Source: Micromonospora alfalfae
GTDB lineage: Bacteria > Actinomycetota > Actinomycetes > Mycobacteriales > Micromonosporaceae
DNA: 64,000 nucleotides
Direction: 5' to 3'
NCBI RefSeq assembly: GCF_022230925.1
Contig: NZ_JAKKFH010000022.1
Span: 53,236-117,235, forward strand
Shown here: positions 1 through 7,597 of the stretch, one piece after another
How positions within the stretch are numbered: position 1 is the first letter of the stretch
Layout of the letters: each line of letters begins with the position of its first letter
Translations under genes and position numbers: made by a program
The notes under the pieces: model-generated
Seen by the model: only the letters and a program-made list of their open reading frames with translations
Databases searched by the model: none
What the model was told of the DNA's origin: nothing

Positions 1-107
1 TCGCGGCGGTAGCACAGGGCGACGTGGTGACCGGCGGCGGCGAGCCGGCGGGCGGTGGCCGCGCCGATGCCCCGGCCGCCGCCGGTGATGACGGTGACGG
101 GTGCCAC
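1..107 (-). CDS. Short-chain dehydrogenase/reductase, N-terminal fragment
   Basis: The coding region runs off the left edge, so only about 35 residues are visible. They begin at a GTG (107-105) preceded by a GGGAGG-like ribosome site at 113-119. Early residues read TVITGGGRGIGAATARRLA, the TGxxxGxG dinucleotide-binding motif and first helix of the SDR Rossmann fold. The enzyme should be an NAD(P)-dependent oxidoreductase. Its substrate cannot be told because the catalytic YxxxK region lies outside the window. It is divergent from the patatin-like gene, with 88 bp between the start codons. Confidence 0.8.
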   Translation of the reverse strand, partial: MAPVTVITGGGRGIGAATARRLAAAGHHVALCYRR

Positions 108-195
108 GGTGCCTCCCCGGGAGTCTGACGCCTGCGCGATGGTCGTGCCGACGCTACCGTGACCGGCGCGGGTCGGTCGTCGAGAGGAGAGTCAC

Positions 196-1029
196 ATGCA
201 GCGGGCGTTGGTGCTCGGCGGTGGCGGGGTGACCGGGGTGGCCTGGGAGTTGGGGCTGCTGGCCGGGTTGGTCGAACGGGGCGTACCGGTCACCGGGGCG
301 GATCTGGTGGTTGGCACGTCGGCGGGCTCGGTGGTCGGCGCGCAGGTGTGCTCCGGGTTGCCCGTCGAGCGTTTCTACAGCAAGCAGTTGGCGCCGCCGT
401 CGAGTGCGCTGGCGGCACGGTTGGGTTTCGCGACGCTGGCGCGGTTGATCTGGGCCGGTGGGCGGACCCGCGACGCGGTGCGCGCGCGGGCCCGGATCGG
501 GGCGATGGCGGTGGCGGCGCGTACCGAGTCTGAGGCGTCGCGACGGCCGGTGATCGAGGCCCTTCTGCCGGTCCGGGAGTGGCCGCGGCAGCGGCTGCTG
601 ATCACGGCGGTGGACGCGTCGTCCGGTGAGTTCGTGGTGTTCGACAGCGACAGCGGGGTGTCCCTGGTGGACGCGGTGGGCGCGAGTTGCGCGGTGCCCG
701 GGGTGTGGCCGCCGGTGACGATCGGCGCGCGCCGCTTCGTCGACGGTGGGATGCGCTCGACGGTGAACGCGGACCTGGCGGCGGACGCGCGCAGGGTGCT
801 GGTGCTCGCGCCGACGTCGTCGGCGTTCGGGCCGATGCCACGGCTGTCGGCGCAGGTGGACGCGCTGCGGGCGGCCGGGTCGCGGGTGGTGGTGCTGACG
901 CCGGACGCGGCGGCGCGCACGGCGATCGGCCGCAACGTGCTGGACCCGGCCCGGCGCGCGGGCGCGGCGCGGGCCGGACGGGCCCAGGCCGACGTGGTGG
1001 CCGACGAGGTGGCGGCGCTCTGGGCGTGA
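196..1029 (+). CDS. Patatin-like phospholipase family protein
   Basis: This 277-residue protein has the patatin hydrolase layout. A glycine-rich oxyanion loop (GGGGVTG, residues 8-14) comes first, then a GTSAG nucleophile elbow with Ser42, and a DGG motif with Asp183 (FVDGGMRS) that completes a Ser-Asp dyad. Family members are lipid acyl hydrolases. No signal peptide or membrane segment is visible, so it is probably cytoplasmic. A GAGAGGAG ribosome site lies just before the ATG. It is followed after 45 bp by a peroxiredoxin gene on the same strand, so the two may be co-transcribed. Substrate is unknown. Confidence 0.87.
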   Translation: MQRALVLGGGGVTGVAWELGLLAGLVERGVPVTGADLVVGTSAGSVVGAQVCSGLPVERFYSKQLAPPSSALAARLGFATLARLIWAGGRTRDAVRARARIGAMAVAARTESEASRRPVIEALLPVREWPRQRLLITAVDASSGEFVVFDSDSGVSLVDAVGASCAVPGVWPPVTIGARRFVDGGMRSTVNADLAADARRVLVLAPTSSAFGPMPRLSAQVDALRAAGSRVVVLTPDAAARTAIGRNVLDPARRAGAARAGRAQADVVADEVAALWA

Positions 1030-1074
1030 TCGCTTACGCTCACCGCGCGGTCGATCAGACGACGGAGGTGCGCG

Positions 1075-1536
1075 GTGGCGGGTGTGGGTGTCGGCGACGA
1101 GGTGCATGATTTCGAGCTGCCTGATGAGACGGGCACGCCACGGCGGCTGTCGGAGTTCCTGGCGGCCGGGCCGGTGGTGCTGTTCTTCTACCCGGCGGCG
1201 ATGACCCGGGGGTGCACGGCGGAGAGCTGCCACTTCCGCGACCTCGCGGCGGAGTTCACGGCGCTGGGCGCGACGCGGGTGGGCATCAGCCGCGACCCGG
1301 TGGCGAAGCAGGCCGAGTTCTCGAAGCTGCACGGCTTCGACTATCCGCTGCTGTCGGACGTCGACGGCGCGGTGGCGCAGCAGTTCGGGGTCAAGCGGCG
1401 GGTGCCGTTGGGGCCGTTGAGCATGAAGCGCATGACGTTCGTCATCGGCACCGACCAGCGGATCATCGAGGTGATCCACAGCGAGGTCAGCATGAACGAG
1501 CACGCGGACCGGGCGCTGCGGGCGCTGGGCGGCTGA
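1075..1536 (+). CDS. Peroxiredoxin of the BCP/PrxQ type
   Basis: A 153-residue thiol peroxidase of the AhpC/TSA superfamily, close to the usual PrxQ length. The peroxidatic cysteine is Cys47 in MTRGCTAESC and a second cysteine follows five residues later (Cys52), the spacing of atypical two-cysteine PrxQ enzymes. FFYP just before it and the later PVAKQAEF and YPLLSD segments also fit. It should reduce hydroperoxides in the cytoplasm using thioredoxin or a similar donor. The GTG start has a GGAGG-like site at 1061-1066. The patatin-like gene lies directly upstream, suggesting lipid or peroxide handling, which is inference. Confidence 0.92.
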   Translation: MAGVGVGDEVHDFELPDETGTPRRLSEFLAAGPVVLFFYPAAMTRGCTAESCHFRDLAAEFTALGATRVGISRDPVAKQAEFSKLHGFDYPLLSDVDGAVAQQFGVKRRVPLGPLSMKRMTFVIGTDQRIIEVIHSEVSMNEHADRALRALGG

Positions 1537-1620
1537 GCGGGGCGCGAGCCCCGTGCGGCGGGTGTCGCAGTCGGCTGGTATCAAGACAGCAATCAAACAG
1601 GTGTACGGAAGAGGGTTGTG

Positions 1621-2304
1621 ATGGATGCCGGCCAGGGTTTGTCCACTAGCGAGGTGCAGAGCATCCGGGAGTCGTTGGCGGCCGGGCGTAAACCGCGGGT
1701 GGTGTTCACCGCTGCGGCGGGGCAGATCGCCGGTCAGGTCGGTCAGGTGATCGAGTTGACCGACCCGGAGGTGTCCGACGAGTTCGTGGTGGTGCGCTTC
1801 GGCCGCGACGAGTTGCCGTTCTCCCCCGCCGACCTGGCCGTGGCGCCCAAGGGCGTCACTCGTCGGGTGGTGGAGCCGAAGCCGGAGCCCGAGCCCGAGC
1901 CGCCAGCGGTGGCCGCGCCGGAGTTCGTGTTGGACACGCCGCGGGTGCCCGCGCAGCGACAGGAGGAGCCGAAGGTGGAGCAGACGGAGAAGCCGCCGGC
2001 GCGGCGGGCGGTCAAGGCCGTCAAGCCGAAGGGCCCCGCGGGCCTCACCGTGACCTTGGCGTACGCCGACGGGGAGTGGACCGTCGCCGCGCAGCAGGGC
2101 AGCAAGGCGCTGGCGAAGCCGTACGTGGTGAAGCCGGCGGAGGCGTTGAAGATGGTGGCCCTTGTCGACGTGCCGGGGGTGCAGGAGGCGGTGGAGCAGA
2201 TCCTCGGCACCGAGCGGGCCGAGGCGGAGCAGCAGGCAGAGAAGCTGCGCGCGGAGCTGGCCGAGATCGAGGCCCGGCTGGCGGAGCTGCGCGAGGCCCG
2301 CTGA
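1621..2304 (+). CDS. Conserved hypothetical protein with C-terminal coiled coil
   Basis: A 227-residue protein without a recognisable enzyme motif. Residues 1-75 form a compact domain with the core FVVVRFGRDELPFSPADL. A Pro/Glu/Lys-rich linker follows (about 80-135, with EPKPEPEPEP), then a second domain (GLTVTLAYADGEWTVAA) and a charged heptad helix over the last 40 residues (ERAEAEQQAEKLRAELAEIE). The ATG at 1621 is preferred to the adjoining GTG because a GAAGAGGG site lies 7 nt upstream. No signal peptide or membrane span is seen. Function unknown. Confidence 0.75.
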   Translation: MDAGQGLSTSEVQSIRESLAAGRKPRVVFTAAAGQIAGQVGQVIELTDPEVSDEFVVVRFGRDELPFSPADLAVAPKGVTRRVVEPKPEPEPEPPAVAAPEFVLDTPRVPAQRQEEPKVEQTEKPPARRAVKAVKPKGPAGLTVTLAYADGEWTVAAQQGSKALAKPYVVKPAEALKMVALVDVPGVQEAVEQILGTERAEAEQQAEKLRAELAEIEARLAELREAR

Positions 2305-2310
2305 GCCGGG

Positions 2311-2763
2311 TCAGTGCCGGCTGTGGTGGTGCAGCAGTCGGGTGAGCAGTCGCGTCAGCTGCTTGCGCTCGGTGGCGGACAGCGGGGCGAGCAGGTCGGC
2401 TTGGACGCGCTCGACGGTCGCGCCCATCCGGCGGGCCTCGTCGGCGCCGGCGTCGGTGGCGCTGATGACGTTGCGGCGGCGATCGGCCGGGTCGGGGGCA
2501 CGCACCACGAGCCCTCGGCCGGCCAGGTCGTTGATGGCGGCCACCACGTCGCTGCGGTCGATGCCGCAGCGCCGGCCGAGGTCGGCCTGGCTCGCGGGCC
2601 CGTCCTCGGCCAGGGTGGCGAGCAGCCGGTAGTGGTAGCCGCGCAGGTCGTGCGCGGCGAACCCCTCGCTGAGCAGGCGGGCGGCGTGACCGGCGGTCTG
2701 GTTGAGCAGCCAGGTCGGGGTGGTGCTGAGCCCGGCGGGTGACTGCGGGGCCGTGTTGTCCAT
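2311..2763 (-). CDS. MarR family transcriptional regulator
   Basis: A 150-residue protein with the MarR winged helix. The recognition region reads SQADLGRRCGIDRSDVVAAINDLAGRGLV and the wing carries the family signature DPADRRRNVI. C-terminal helices give the dimer interface. The ATG at 2763 puts the start 97 bp from the divergent regulator at 2861. A large dyad at 2811-2846 fills that gap, so mutual or self regulation is likely. The longer open frame upstream was rejected because it would run through the operator. Confidence 0.9.
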   Translation of the reverse strand: MDNTAPQSPAGLSTTPTWLLNQTAGHAARLLSEGFAAHDLRGYHYRLLATLAEDGPASQADLGRRCGIDRSDVVAAINDLAGRGLVVRAPDPADRRRNVISATDAGADEARRMGATVERVQADLLAPLSATERKQLTRLLTRLLHHHSRH

Positions 2764-2810
2764 GCGGCGCAGCCTACCAGTAATCGTTGGCGCGACCCAC
2801 GATCTGATGC

Positions 2811-2846
2811 TACGTTGGTCCAACCAACGTTGGTTCGGCCAACGTA
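2811..2846. promoter_or_regulatory. 36-bp nested dyad operator between divergent regulators
   Basis: An inner perfect 14-bp palindrome, AACCAACGTTGGTT (2822-2835), is flanked by TACGTTGG (2811-2818) and CCAACGTA (2839-2846) on the same centre of symmetry. Only two of the 18 mirrored pairs mismatch. It lies between the two divergent winged-helix genes and is the obvious binding site for one or both products. Confidence 0.82.
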
Positions 2847-2860
2847 TCGAAGGAGGCGTC

Positions 2861-3307
2861 ATGTCCACCGTCCCCACCCTCAACGGCCAGGTCATCGGCC
2901 AGGCCCACTACGCCACCCGGGCCCTGCTCGAACGGGCCACCGCTCCCCTCGGCATCGAGTTCAACCAGTTGCTCGCCCTCAACGTCCTCGCCAACGGCCC
3001 GGCCGAACGCGCCCACCTCACGCACCGGATCACCAGCACCCTCAAGGTCGACGAGCAGGAGGTGCAACGGGTGCTCACCACTCTCGTCGACGCGAACCTC
3101 GCCCAGGCAGACCACGACGCCGACGTACCACGGCTGCGGCTCACCGACGCAGGTCATGCCGTGCAGGCCCGCATCGCCGACGCCGTCGCGAACATCAGCG
3201 CGCGCCTCTACGCGGACATCCCCGCCGACGAGGCGAGCGCCGCCGCCCGGGCGCTCGCCCTGGTCACTCAGCGCGCCAACGCCGAACTGGCCGCTACCCC
3301 GACCTGA
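2861..3307 (+). CDS. MarR-like winged-helix protein
   Basis: A 148-residue protein. The ATG follows a strong AGGAGG site at 2851-2856. The fold looks MarR-like: an N-terminal helix pair, a helix-turn-helix around residues 50-75 (THRITSTLKVDEQEVQRVLTTLVDANL), a wing with RLRLTDAGHA, and C-terminal dimerisation helices. The wing lacks the DxRxxR signature of classical MarR proteins, so it is a diverged member. It is transcribed away from a second MarR regulator across a shared dyad, suggesting a paired circuit. No effector is indicated. Confidence 0.8.
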   Translation: MSTVPTLNGQVIGQAHYATRALLERATAPLGIEFNQLLALNVLANGPAERAHLTHRITSTLKVDEQEVQRVLTTLVDANLAQADHDADVPRLRLTDAGHAVQARIADAVANISARLYADIPADEASAAARALALVTQRANAELAATPT

Positions 3308-3363
3308 CCGGCAAGAACCCGACGGCACGGGCCCGGTCCTGCCGCACGCCGGGCCGGAGCCAG

Positions 3364-3489
3364 CCAACCTGTCAGTGGCCCACGTGCCGGGCCCGGTCGG
3401 TCAGCACCAACCTGTCAGTGGCCCACGTGCCGGGCCCGGTCGGTCAGCACCAACCTGTCAGTGGCCCGCGCCGGGCCTGGTCGGTCAGA
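3364..3489. repeat. Three tandem copies of a 43-bp repeat
   Basis: Copies start at 3364, 3407 and 3450, each opening with CCAACCTGTCAGTGGCCC. The first two are identical over 43 bp. The third is slightly shorter, with CGCGCCGGGCCTGG in place of CACGTGCCGGGCCCGG, and runs over the last codons of the convergent acetyltransferase gene. GTCAGTGGCC and GGCCCGG segments allow hairpins, so it may act as a terminator. No spacers are present. Confidence 0.88.
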
Positions 3490-4678
3490 AGTAGTCGAGC
3501 AACTGCGCCGGGCCTCCAACGCCCAGCAGGTCCAGGGCGGCCGGGTCGACACCCGGGCTGTGGTGCAGCAGCCCGGCCTGCGCGACCGAGCGGGCCTGCG
3601 CCGCCCCGGCGTACAGCAGCGCGAAACCGCGCACGTCCAACCGCAGGTCGGCCTCGCCGCCGACCCGGGTCAGCTCGGCGGCGCCGTCGGCGACAGCCAA
3701 CCGCCAGGTGCCGGAGTTCCAGTCGGCGAACGTGTCGGTGAGATGGAAGTCGACGGCGCCCCGGGCGTGGGCGGGCCACCCCCGTGCGGTCACCGCCCGC
3801 GCCACGTCGACCGGACGGTGCATCCACAGGTCCCGCTCGTGCTCGCGGGCCGACTCCAACGGCAGTTGGCGGCTGACCGCGTCCCCGTCGAGCGGGCACA
3901 GCCGCAGGGTCGGCGCGACGCTGGCCCAACTGCCCAGCACCCCGACGAGTTCCCGAGCGGCGTCGGCGGTGACGGCCAGCGCCTCGTCGACGGTGAGCAC
4001 CGAGTCGGCCCCGTAGCCGCGGCCCCGCTGCCAGGTGGCGTAACCGACCAGCTTGCCGTCGGCCTCGACGAGGGTGAGGCCGTCACCGGGCAGGCCCCCG
4101 TCGGCGGCGAAGAAGTCGAACAACTCGCCCCGGCGGGTCAGCATGCCGTTGCGGTGGCGGGTGACCCGCTCGTACAGGTCGGCGACGGCGGGCAGGTCGG
4201 CAGGGGTGCCGGCCCGCACCGCCAGATCCGGGGAGTGCCGGTGCCGAGGCAGCGCGGCGGTGGCCACATTCACGGTACGCAGCACACCGGCGGCCTCCCA
4301 CCCGCAGGCCCGGTACGGGGCGGCGACGGTCGGGTAGAGGGCACTGACCGCCGCCCCGCGCTCACGTGCGCCGCGCAGCAGGGCGGTGAGCATGGCACGG
4401 GCCACGCCCCGGCCGCGGGCCTCGGGAGCGACCGCCACCCCGGCCACGTCGGCGGCCGACACCGCCCGGCCCGACCACCACTGGTCGTGGCGCAGGTCGA
4501 CGGCCTTCCCGACGAGCCGACCGCTGTCGTCGAACGCGCCGTAACGGGTCAGGCCGGGCACTGTGGCGGTGTGGTGCGCGGGCCGCTGCGGCTCGGAGCC
4601 GAACGCGAACCGGCCCAGCTCCCAGGCGGCGTCGAGGTCGTCGGCGGTGAGTTCGCGTACGTGCACAGTGGCGGGCAT
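3485..4678 (-). CDS. Eis-like GNAT N-acetyltransferase
   Basis: A 397-residue protein with Eis-family architecture: an N-terminal GNAT domain with the acetyl-CoA loop VAPEARGRGVAR (83-94), a second GNAT-like domain in the middle, and a C-terminal sterol-carrier-like domain. It ends in a phenylalanine (LLDYF), as in mycobacterial Eis where the C-terminal carboxylate is catalytic. Tyr122 in PYRACGW is a candidate general acid. Eis relatives acetylate amines, including aminoglycosides. The ATG at 4678 was chosen over a GTG at 4684 because a TACGGT -10-like box (4690-4685) suggests a leaderless transcript starting at the ATG. Confidence 0.88.
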   Translation of the reverse strand: MPATVHVRELTADDLDAAWELGRFAFGSEPQRPAHHTATVPGLTRYGAFDDSGRLVGKAVDLRHDQWWSGRAVSAADVAGVAVAPEARGRGVARAMLTALLRGARERGAAVSALYPTVAAPYRACGWEAAGVLRTVNVATAALPRHRHSPDLAVRAGTPADLPAVADLYERVTRHRNGMLTRRGELFDFFAADGGLPGDGLTLVEADGKLVGYATWQRGRGYGADSVLTVDEALAVTADAARELVGVLGSWASVAPTLRLCPLDGDAVSRQLPLESAREHERDLWMHRPVDVARAVTARGWPAHARGAVDFHLTDTFADWNSGTWRLAVADGAAELTRVGGEADLRLDVRGFALLYAGAAQARSVAQAGLLHHSPGVDPAALDLLGVGGPAQLLDYF

Positions 4679-4753
4679 CGGCACACCGTAGCGGGGCGGC
4701 CGCGCGCCGACCGCCGATTTTCGCCCAGCATGCCGCCGGCCCCCAGCTCCCGC

Positions 4754-4825
4754 CGATCATGGAGTTGTGGTGGACACCAAAGCACCCGTGATCACGCCAA
4801 ACCAGGCACCACAAATCCATGATCG
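4754..4825. repeat. REP-like inverted repeat, GATCATGG type
   Basis: Arms at 4754-4772 and 4807-4825 match at 18 of 19 positions (CGATCATGGAGTTGTGGTG against its complement) around a 34-nt loop. It is in a 330-bp gene-free gap (4679-5008) between the Eis-like gene and cydB. The layout resembles dispersed repetitive extragenic palindromes; copies elsewhere cannot be shown from this window. Confidence 0.72.
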
Positions 4826-4841
4826 ACCGCGCCGCACCCGC

Positions 4842-4908
4842 GATCTTGCAGTTGCTGTCACGGCATAAGGGGCATTGCTCGTATTTCAGCAACCGAAACT
4901 GCAAGATC
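4842..4908. repeat. REP-like inverted repeat, GATCTTGCAGTT type
   Basis: Twelve-base perfect arms, GATCTTGCAGTT (4842-4853) and its complement (4897-4908), enclose an AT-richer loop with a nested GTTGCTG/CAGCAAC pair. It lies 16 bp after the previous inverted repeat in the same gap and differs from it in sequence. It could also terminate cydB transcription. The rest of the gap (4909-5008) shows no gene. Confidence 0.72.
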
Positions 4909-5008
4909 GGCGGGGTGCGGGGTGCGGGTGCGTTCAGGTCGGGGTGCACGTGCACCGCGGGGGCGGGTGGGGAAGCTCGGCCAGCCAGGGGGCCACGCAC
5001 CCTGTCGG

Positions 5009-6007
5009 TCAGTGCTGCGGAATGTTGGCCACGCCGATGCGCTTGCGGAACACCCAGTACGTCCAACCCTGGTAGGCCAGCACGATCGGGGTGAAGATCA
5101 CCGCCACCCAGGTCATGATCTTCAGGGTGTACGGGGTGGACGCGGCGTTGGTGGCCGTGAGCGTGCCGGCAGTGTCCAGGGTGGAGGGCAGCACGTTCGG
5201 GAACAACGCCGCGAACAGGGTCGCCACGGCGAGCCCGATCGCCACGGCGGTGCCGGTGAACGCCCAGCCCTCTCGGCGTACCCTAGCGGCGGCCAGACCA
5301 CCGAGCAGGGCGAGGGCCGCGCCGACGGCGAGCACGACGGCGGCCGCGCTGGAGCGGATGCTCAACGTCCAGCTCAGGAACCCGACCGCGAGCACTGCGG
5401 CGCCCACACCCAGGCGCACGGCGAGCGCGCCCGCACGCTCCCGGATGTCGCCGGTGGTCTTGAGGGCGAGGAAAACCGCGCCGTGGGTGAGGAACAGCGC
5501 GAGGGTGGTCGCGCCACCCAGCAGGGCGTACGGGTTGAGCAGGTCCAGCAGGCCGCCGACGTACTCGTGGTCGGCGTCCAGTGGCACGCCGCGCAGGATG
5601 TTGGCGAAGGCGACGCCCCACAGGATCGCCGGCAGCAGCGAGCCGACCACGATCGCCGCGTCCCACCGGCGCTTCCAGGAAGCCTCGGGGCGCTTGTGCC
5701 GGTACTCGAAGGCGACCCCCCGGACGATCAGGGCCAGCAGGATCAGCAGCAGCGGCAGGTAGAAGCCGGAGAAGAGGGTGGCGTACCACTCGGGGAACGC
5801 GGCGAACATGGCGCCACCGGCGGTGATCAGCCACACCTCGTTGCCGTCCCAGACGGGGCCGATGGTGTTGATCAGAACGCGGCGTTCCCGGTCGTCGCGG
5901 CCGAGCACGGGCAGCAGCATGCCGACGCCGAAGTCGAAGCCCTCCAGGATGAAGTACCCGGTGAAGAGCACGGCGATGAGGAGAAACCAGATGGTGGTGA
6001 GGTCCAC
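5009..6007 (-). CDS. cydB: Cytochrome bd ubiquinol oxidase subunit II
   Basis: A 332-residue membrane protein that pairs with CydA in the bd-type quinol oxidase, a high-affinity terminal oxidase that reduces oxygen to water without pumping protons. The start (DLTTIWFLLIAVLFTGYFILEGFDFG) is the hallmark CydB first helix, and GPVWDGNEVWLITAGGAMFAAFP is the conserved second region. About eight or nine transmembrane helices are visible. The GTG start is 15 bp after the cydA stop, so the two genes form an operon. No cydD or cydC assembly gene follows, unlike many actinomycete clusters. Confidence 0.96.
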   Translation of the reverse strand: MDLTTIWFLLIAVLFTGYFILEGFDFGVGMLLPVLGRDDRERRVLINTIGPVWDGNEVWLITAGGAMFAAFPEWYATLFSGFYLPLLLILLALIVRGVAFEYRHKRPEASWKRRWDAAIVVGSLLPAILWGVAFANILRGVPLDADHEYVGGLLDLLNPYALLGGATTLALFLTHGAVFLALKTTGDIRERAGALAVRLGVGAAVLAVGFLSWTLSIRSSAAAVVLAVGAALALLGGLAAARVRREGWAFTGTAVAIGLAVATLFAALFPNVLPSTLDTAGTLTATNAASTPYTLKIMTWVAVIFTPIVLAYQGWTYWVFRKRIGVANIPQH

Positions 6008-6022
6008 GGCAGGCTCCGGTGA

Positions 6023-7435
6023 TCAGTAGGCGAAGGCGAGCGGGCGCTCGGCGTCGTCGGTGTCGTCGGTGGGGGGTTGCTCGTTGACGTCCGGTACGCC
6101 GGCCTTGGCGTAGCGCAGCAGCAGCTTGACCTCGATCACGGCGAGGGTGGCGTAGATCAGCGTGAAGGCGGTGAACGAGGTGAGCACCTCGGCCAGCGAG
6201 ACGCTGCGGGACACCCCGTTGCGGGTGAGCATCTCGCCGAAGACGATCCACGGCTGGCGGCCCATCTCGGTGAAGATCCAGCCGAAGGAGTTGGCCAGCA
6301 ACGGCAGCACCGGCATGGCCAGCCCGGCGCGCAGCAGCCACTTGCTGCTCGGGGTGCGGCCCTTGCGCTGGCTCCAGAGCACCAGCAGGGCGATCGCGCC
6401 GGCCGCCATCCCGAAGGCGATCATGAAGCGGAAGCTCCAGTAGGTGACCGGGATGATCGGGGTGTAGCTGCCCGCGCCGTACTGGGTGGCGTACTGGGCC
6501 TGGAGGTCGTTGATGCCGTGCACTGTGCCGTTCGGGTCGCCGGTGCCCAGGTACGACAGCAGGTACGGGATCTTGAGGGCGAACACCTCGCGGCTGCCGT
6601 CCAGGCTGCCGATGGTGAGCACGGAGAACGAGGCGGGGCTCTCGGTGGTGTAGAGGCCCTCGGCGGCGGCCATCTTCATCGGCTGCACGTCCGTCATGAT
6701 CTTGCCTTGGATGTCGCCGGTGAACAGCACGGCCGCGGAGGCGACCAGGACCACCCAGGAGCCGAACTTGGTGGCGAAGCGGTACGCGCCGGTGTCGGCG
6801 GAGTCGCGGTTGCGGATCACGTGGTACAGGCCGACCGCCACGACCAGTGACCCGGCGACCAGGAATGAGCCGGCCAGTGTGTGCGGGAAGGTGATCAGGG
6901 CGACCTTGTTGGTCAGCACGGCCGGGAAGTCGGTCAGCTCGGCGCGCCCGCTGTCGGGGTTGATCCGGTAGCCGACCGGGTTCTGCATGAACGAGTTCGC
7001 GGCGAGGATGAAGTACGCGCTGAGGTTGGTGCCGATCGCGGCGGCCCAGATGCTGGCCAGGTGTGCCCGCTTGGGCAGCCGGTCCCAGCCGAAGATCCAC
7101 AGGCCGATGAAGGTGGATTCGAGGAAGAACGCGACGAGCGCCTCGATAGCCAGGGGTGCGCCGAAGATGTCGCCGACGAAGCGGGAGTAGTCGCTCCAGT
7201 TCATGCCGAACTGGAACTCCTGCACGATGCCGGTGACCACACCCATGGCAAAGTTGATCAGGAACAGCTTGCCGTAGAACTTGGTGAGCTTGAGATAGCG
7301 CTCGTTGCCGGTGCGGTGCCACATCGTCTGCAGGATGGCCACCAGCACGGAGAGGCCGATGGTCAGCGGCACGAAAAGGAAGTGGTAGACGGTGGTGACA
7401 CCGAACTGCCAGCGGGCAACGTCCAACGCGTCCAC
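6023..7435 (-). CDS. cydA: Cytochrome bd ubiquinol oxidase subunit I
   Basis: A 470-residue haem-bearing and quinol-oxidising subunit. It begins DALDVARWQFGVTTVYHFLF, where His18 matches the N-terminal haem ligand of CydA. GMNWSDYSRFVGDIFGAPLAIEAL and FPHTLAGSFLVAG carry further conserved haem-region residues. The Q-loop is of the short type. The GTG at 7435 is preferred to the ATG at 7453 because GGGGGAT (7447-7441) sits at ribosome-site distance and related proteins begin with this DALD segment. TACTAC boxes just upstream suggest repressor control. Confidence 0.96.
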   Translation of the reverse strand: MDALDVARWQFGVTTVYHFLFVPLTIGLSVLVAILQTMWHRTGNERYLKLTKFYGKLFLINFAMGVVTGIVQEFQFGMNWSDYSRFVGDIFGAPLAIEALVAFFLESTFIGLWIFGWDRLPKRAHLASIWAAAIGTNLSAYFILAANSFMQNPVGYRINPDSGRAELTDFPAVLTNKVALITFPHTLAGSFLVAGSLVVAVGLYHVIRNRDSADTGAYRFATKFGSWVVLVASAAVLFTGDIQGKIMTDVQPMKMAAAEGLYTTESPASFSVLTIGSLDGSREVFALKIPYLLSYLGTGDPNGTVHGINDLQAQYATQYGAGSYTPIIPVTYWSFRFMIAFGMAAGAIALLVLWSQRKGRTPSSKWLLRAGLAMPVLPLLANSFGWIFTEMGRQPWIVFGEMLTRNGVSRSVSLAEVLTSFTAFTLIYATLAVIEVKLLLRYAKAGVPDVNEQPPTDDTDDAERPLAFAY

Positions 7436-7456
7436 CTGAAATCCCCCAACCATCCG

Positions 7457-7482
7457 TACTACAAGACGTAGTAAATACTACT
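7457..7482. promoter_or_regulatory. Tandem TACTAC/GTAGTA operator upstream of cydAB
   Basis: TACTAC (7457-7462) and GTAGTA (7468-7473) form an inverted pair with a 5-nt spacer. GTAGT (7468-7472) and ACTAC (7477-7481) form a second, overlapping pair with a 4-nt spacer. BlaI/MecI-family repressors of actinobacteria are known to bind TACTACA/TGTAGTA dyads, so such a repressor is a candidate; the spacing here differs from the simple consensus. Confidence 0.55.
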
Positions 7483-7597
7483 GCTCGTCGTAGACGATTG
7501 GGCAGGGCCGGGCGGCCCGAACACACCCGGGACCAATGACCCTGATCACCCGACCCGCCCTCGCGGCCCCGCCGACGCGTGCGACGATGGCGCGCTG

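Noticed and set aside
3364..3489. CRISPR array
   Set aside because: The 43-bp units are contiguous with no variable spacers and no cas genes are nearby.
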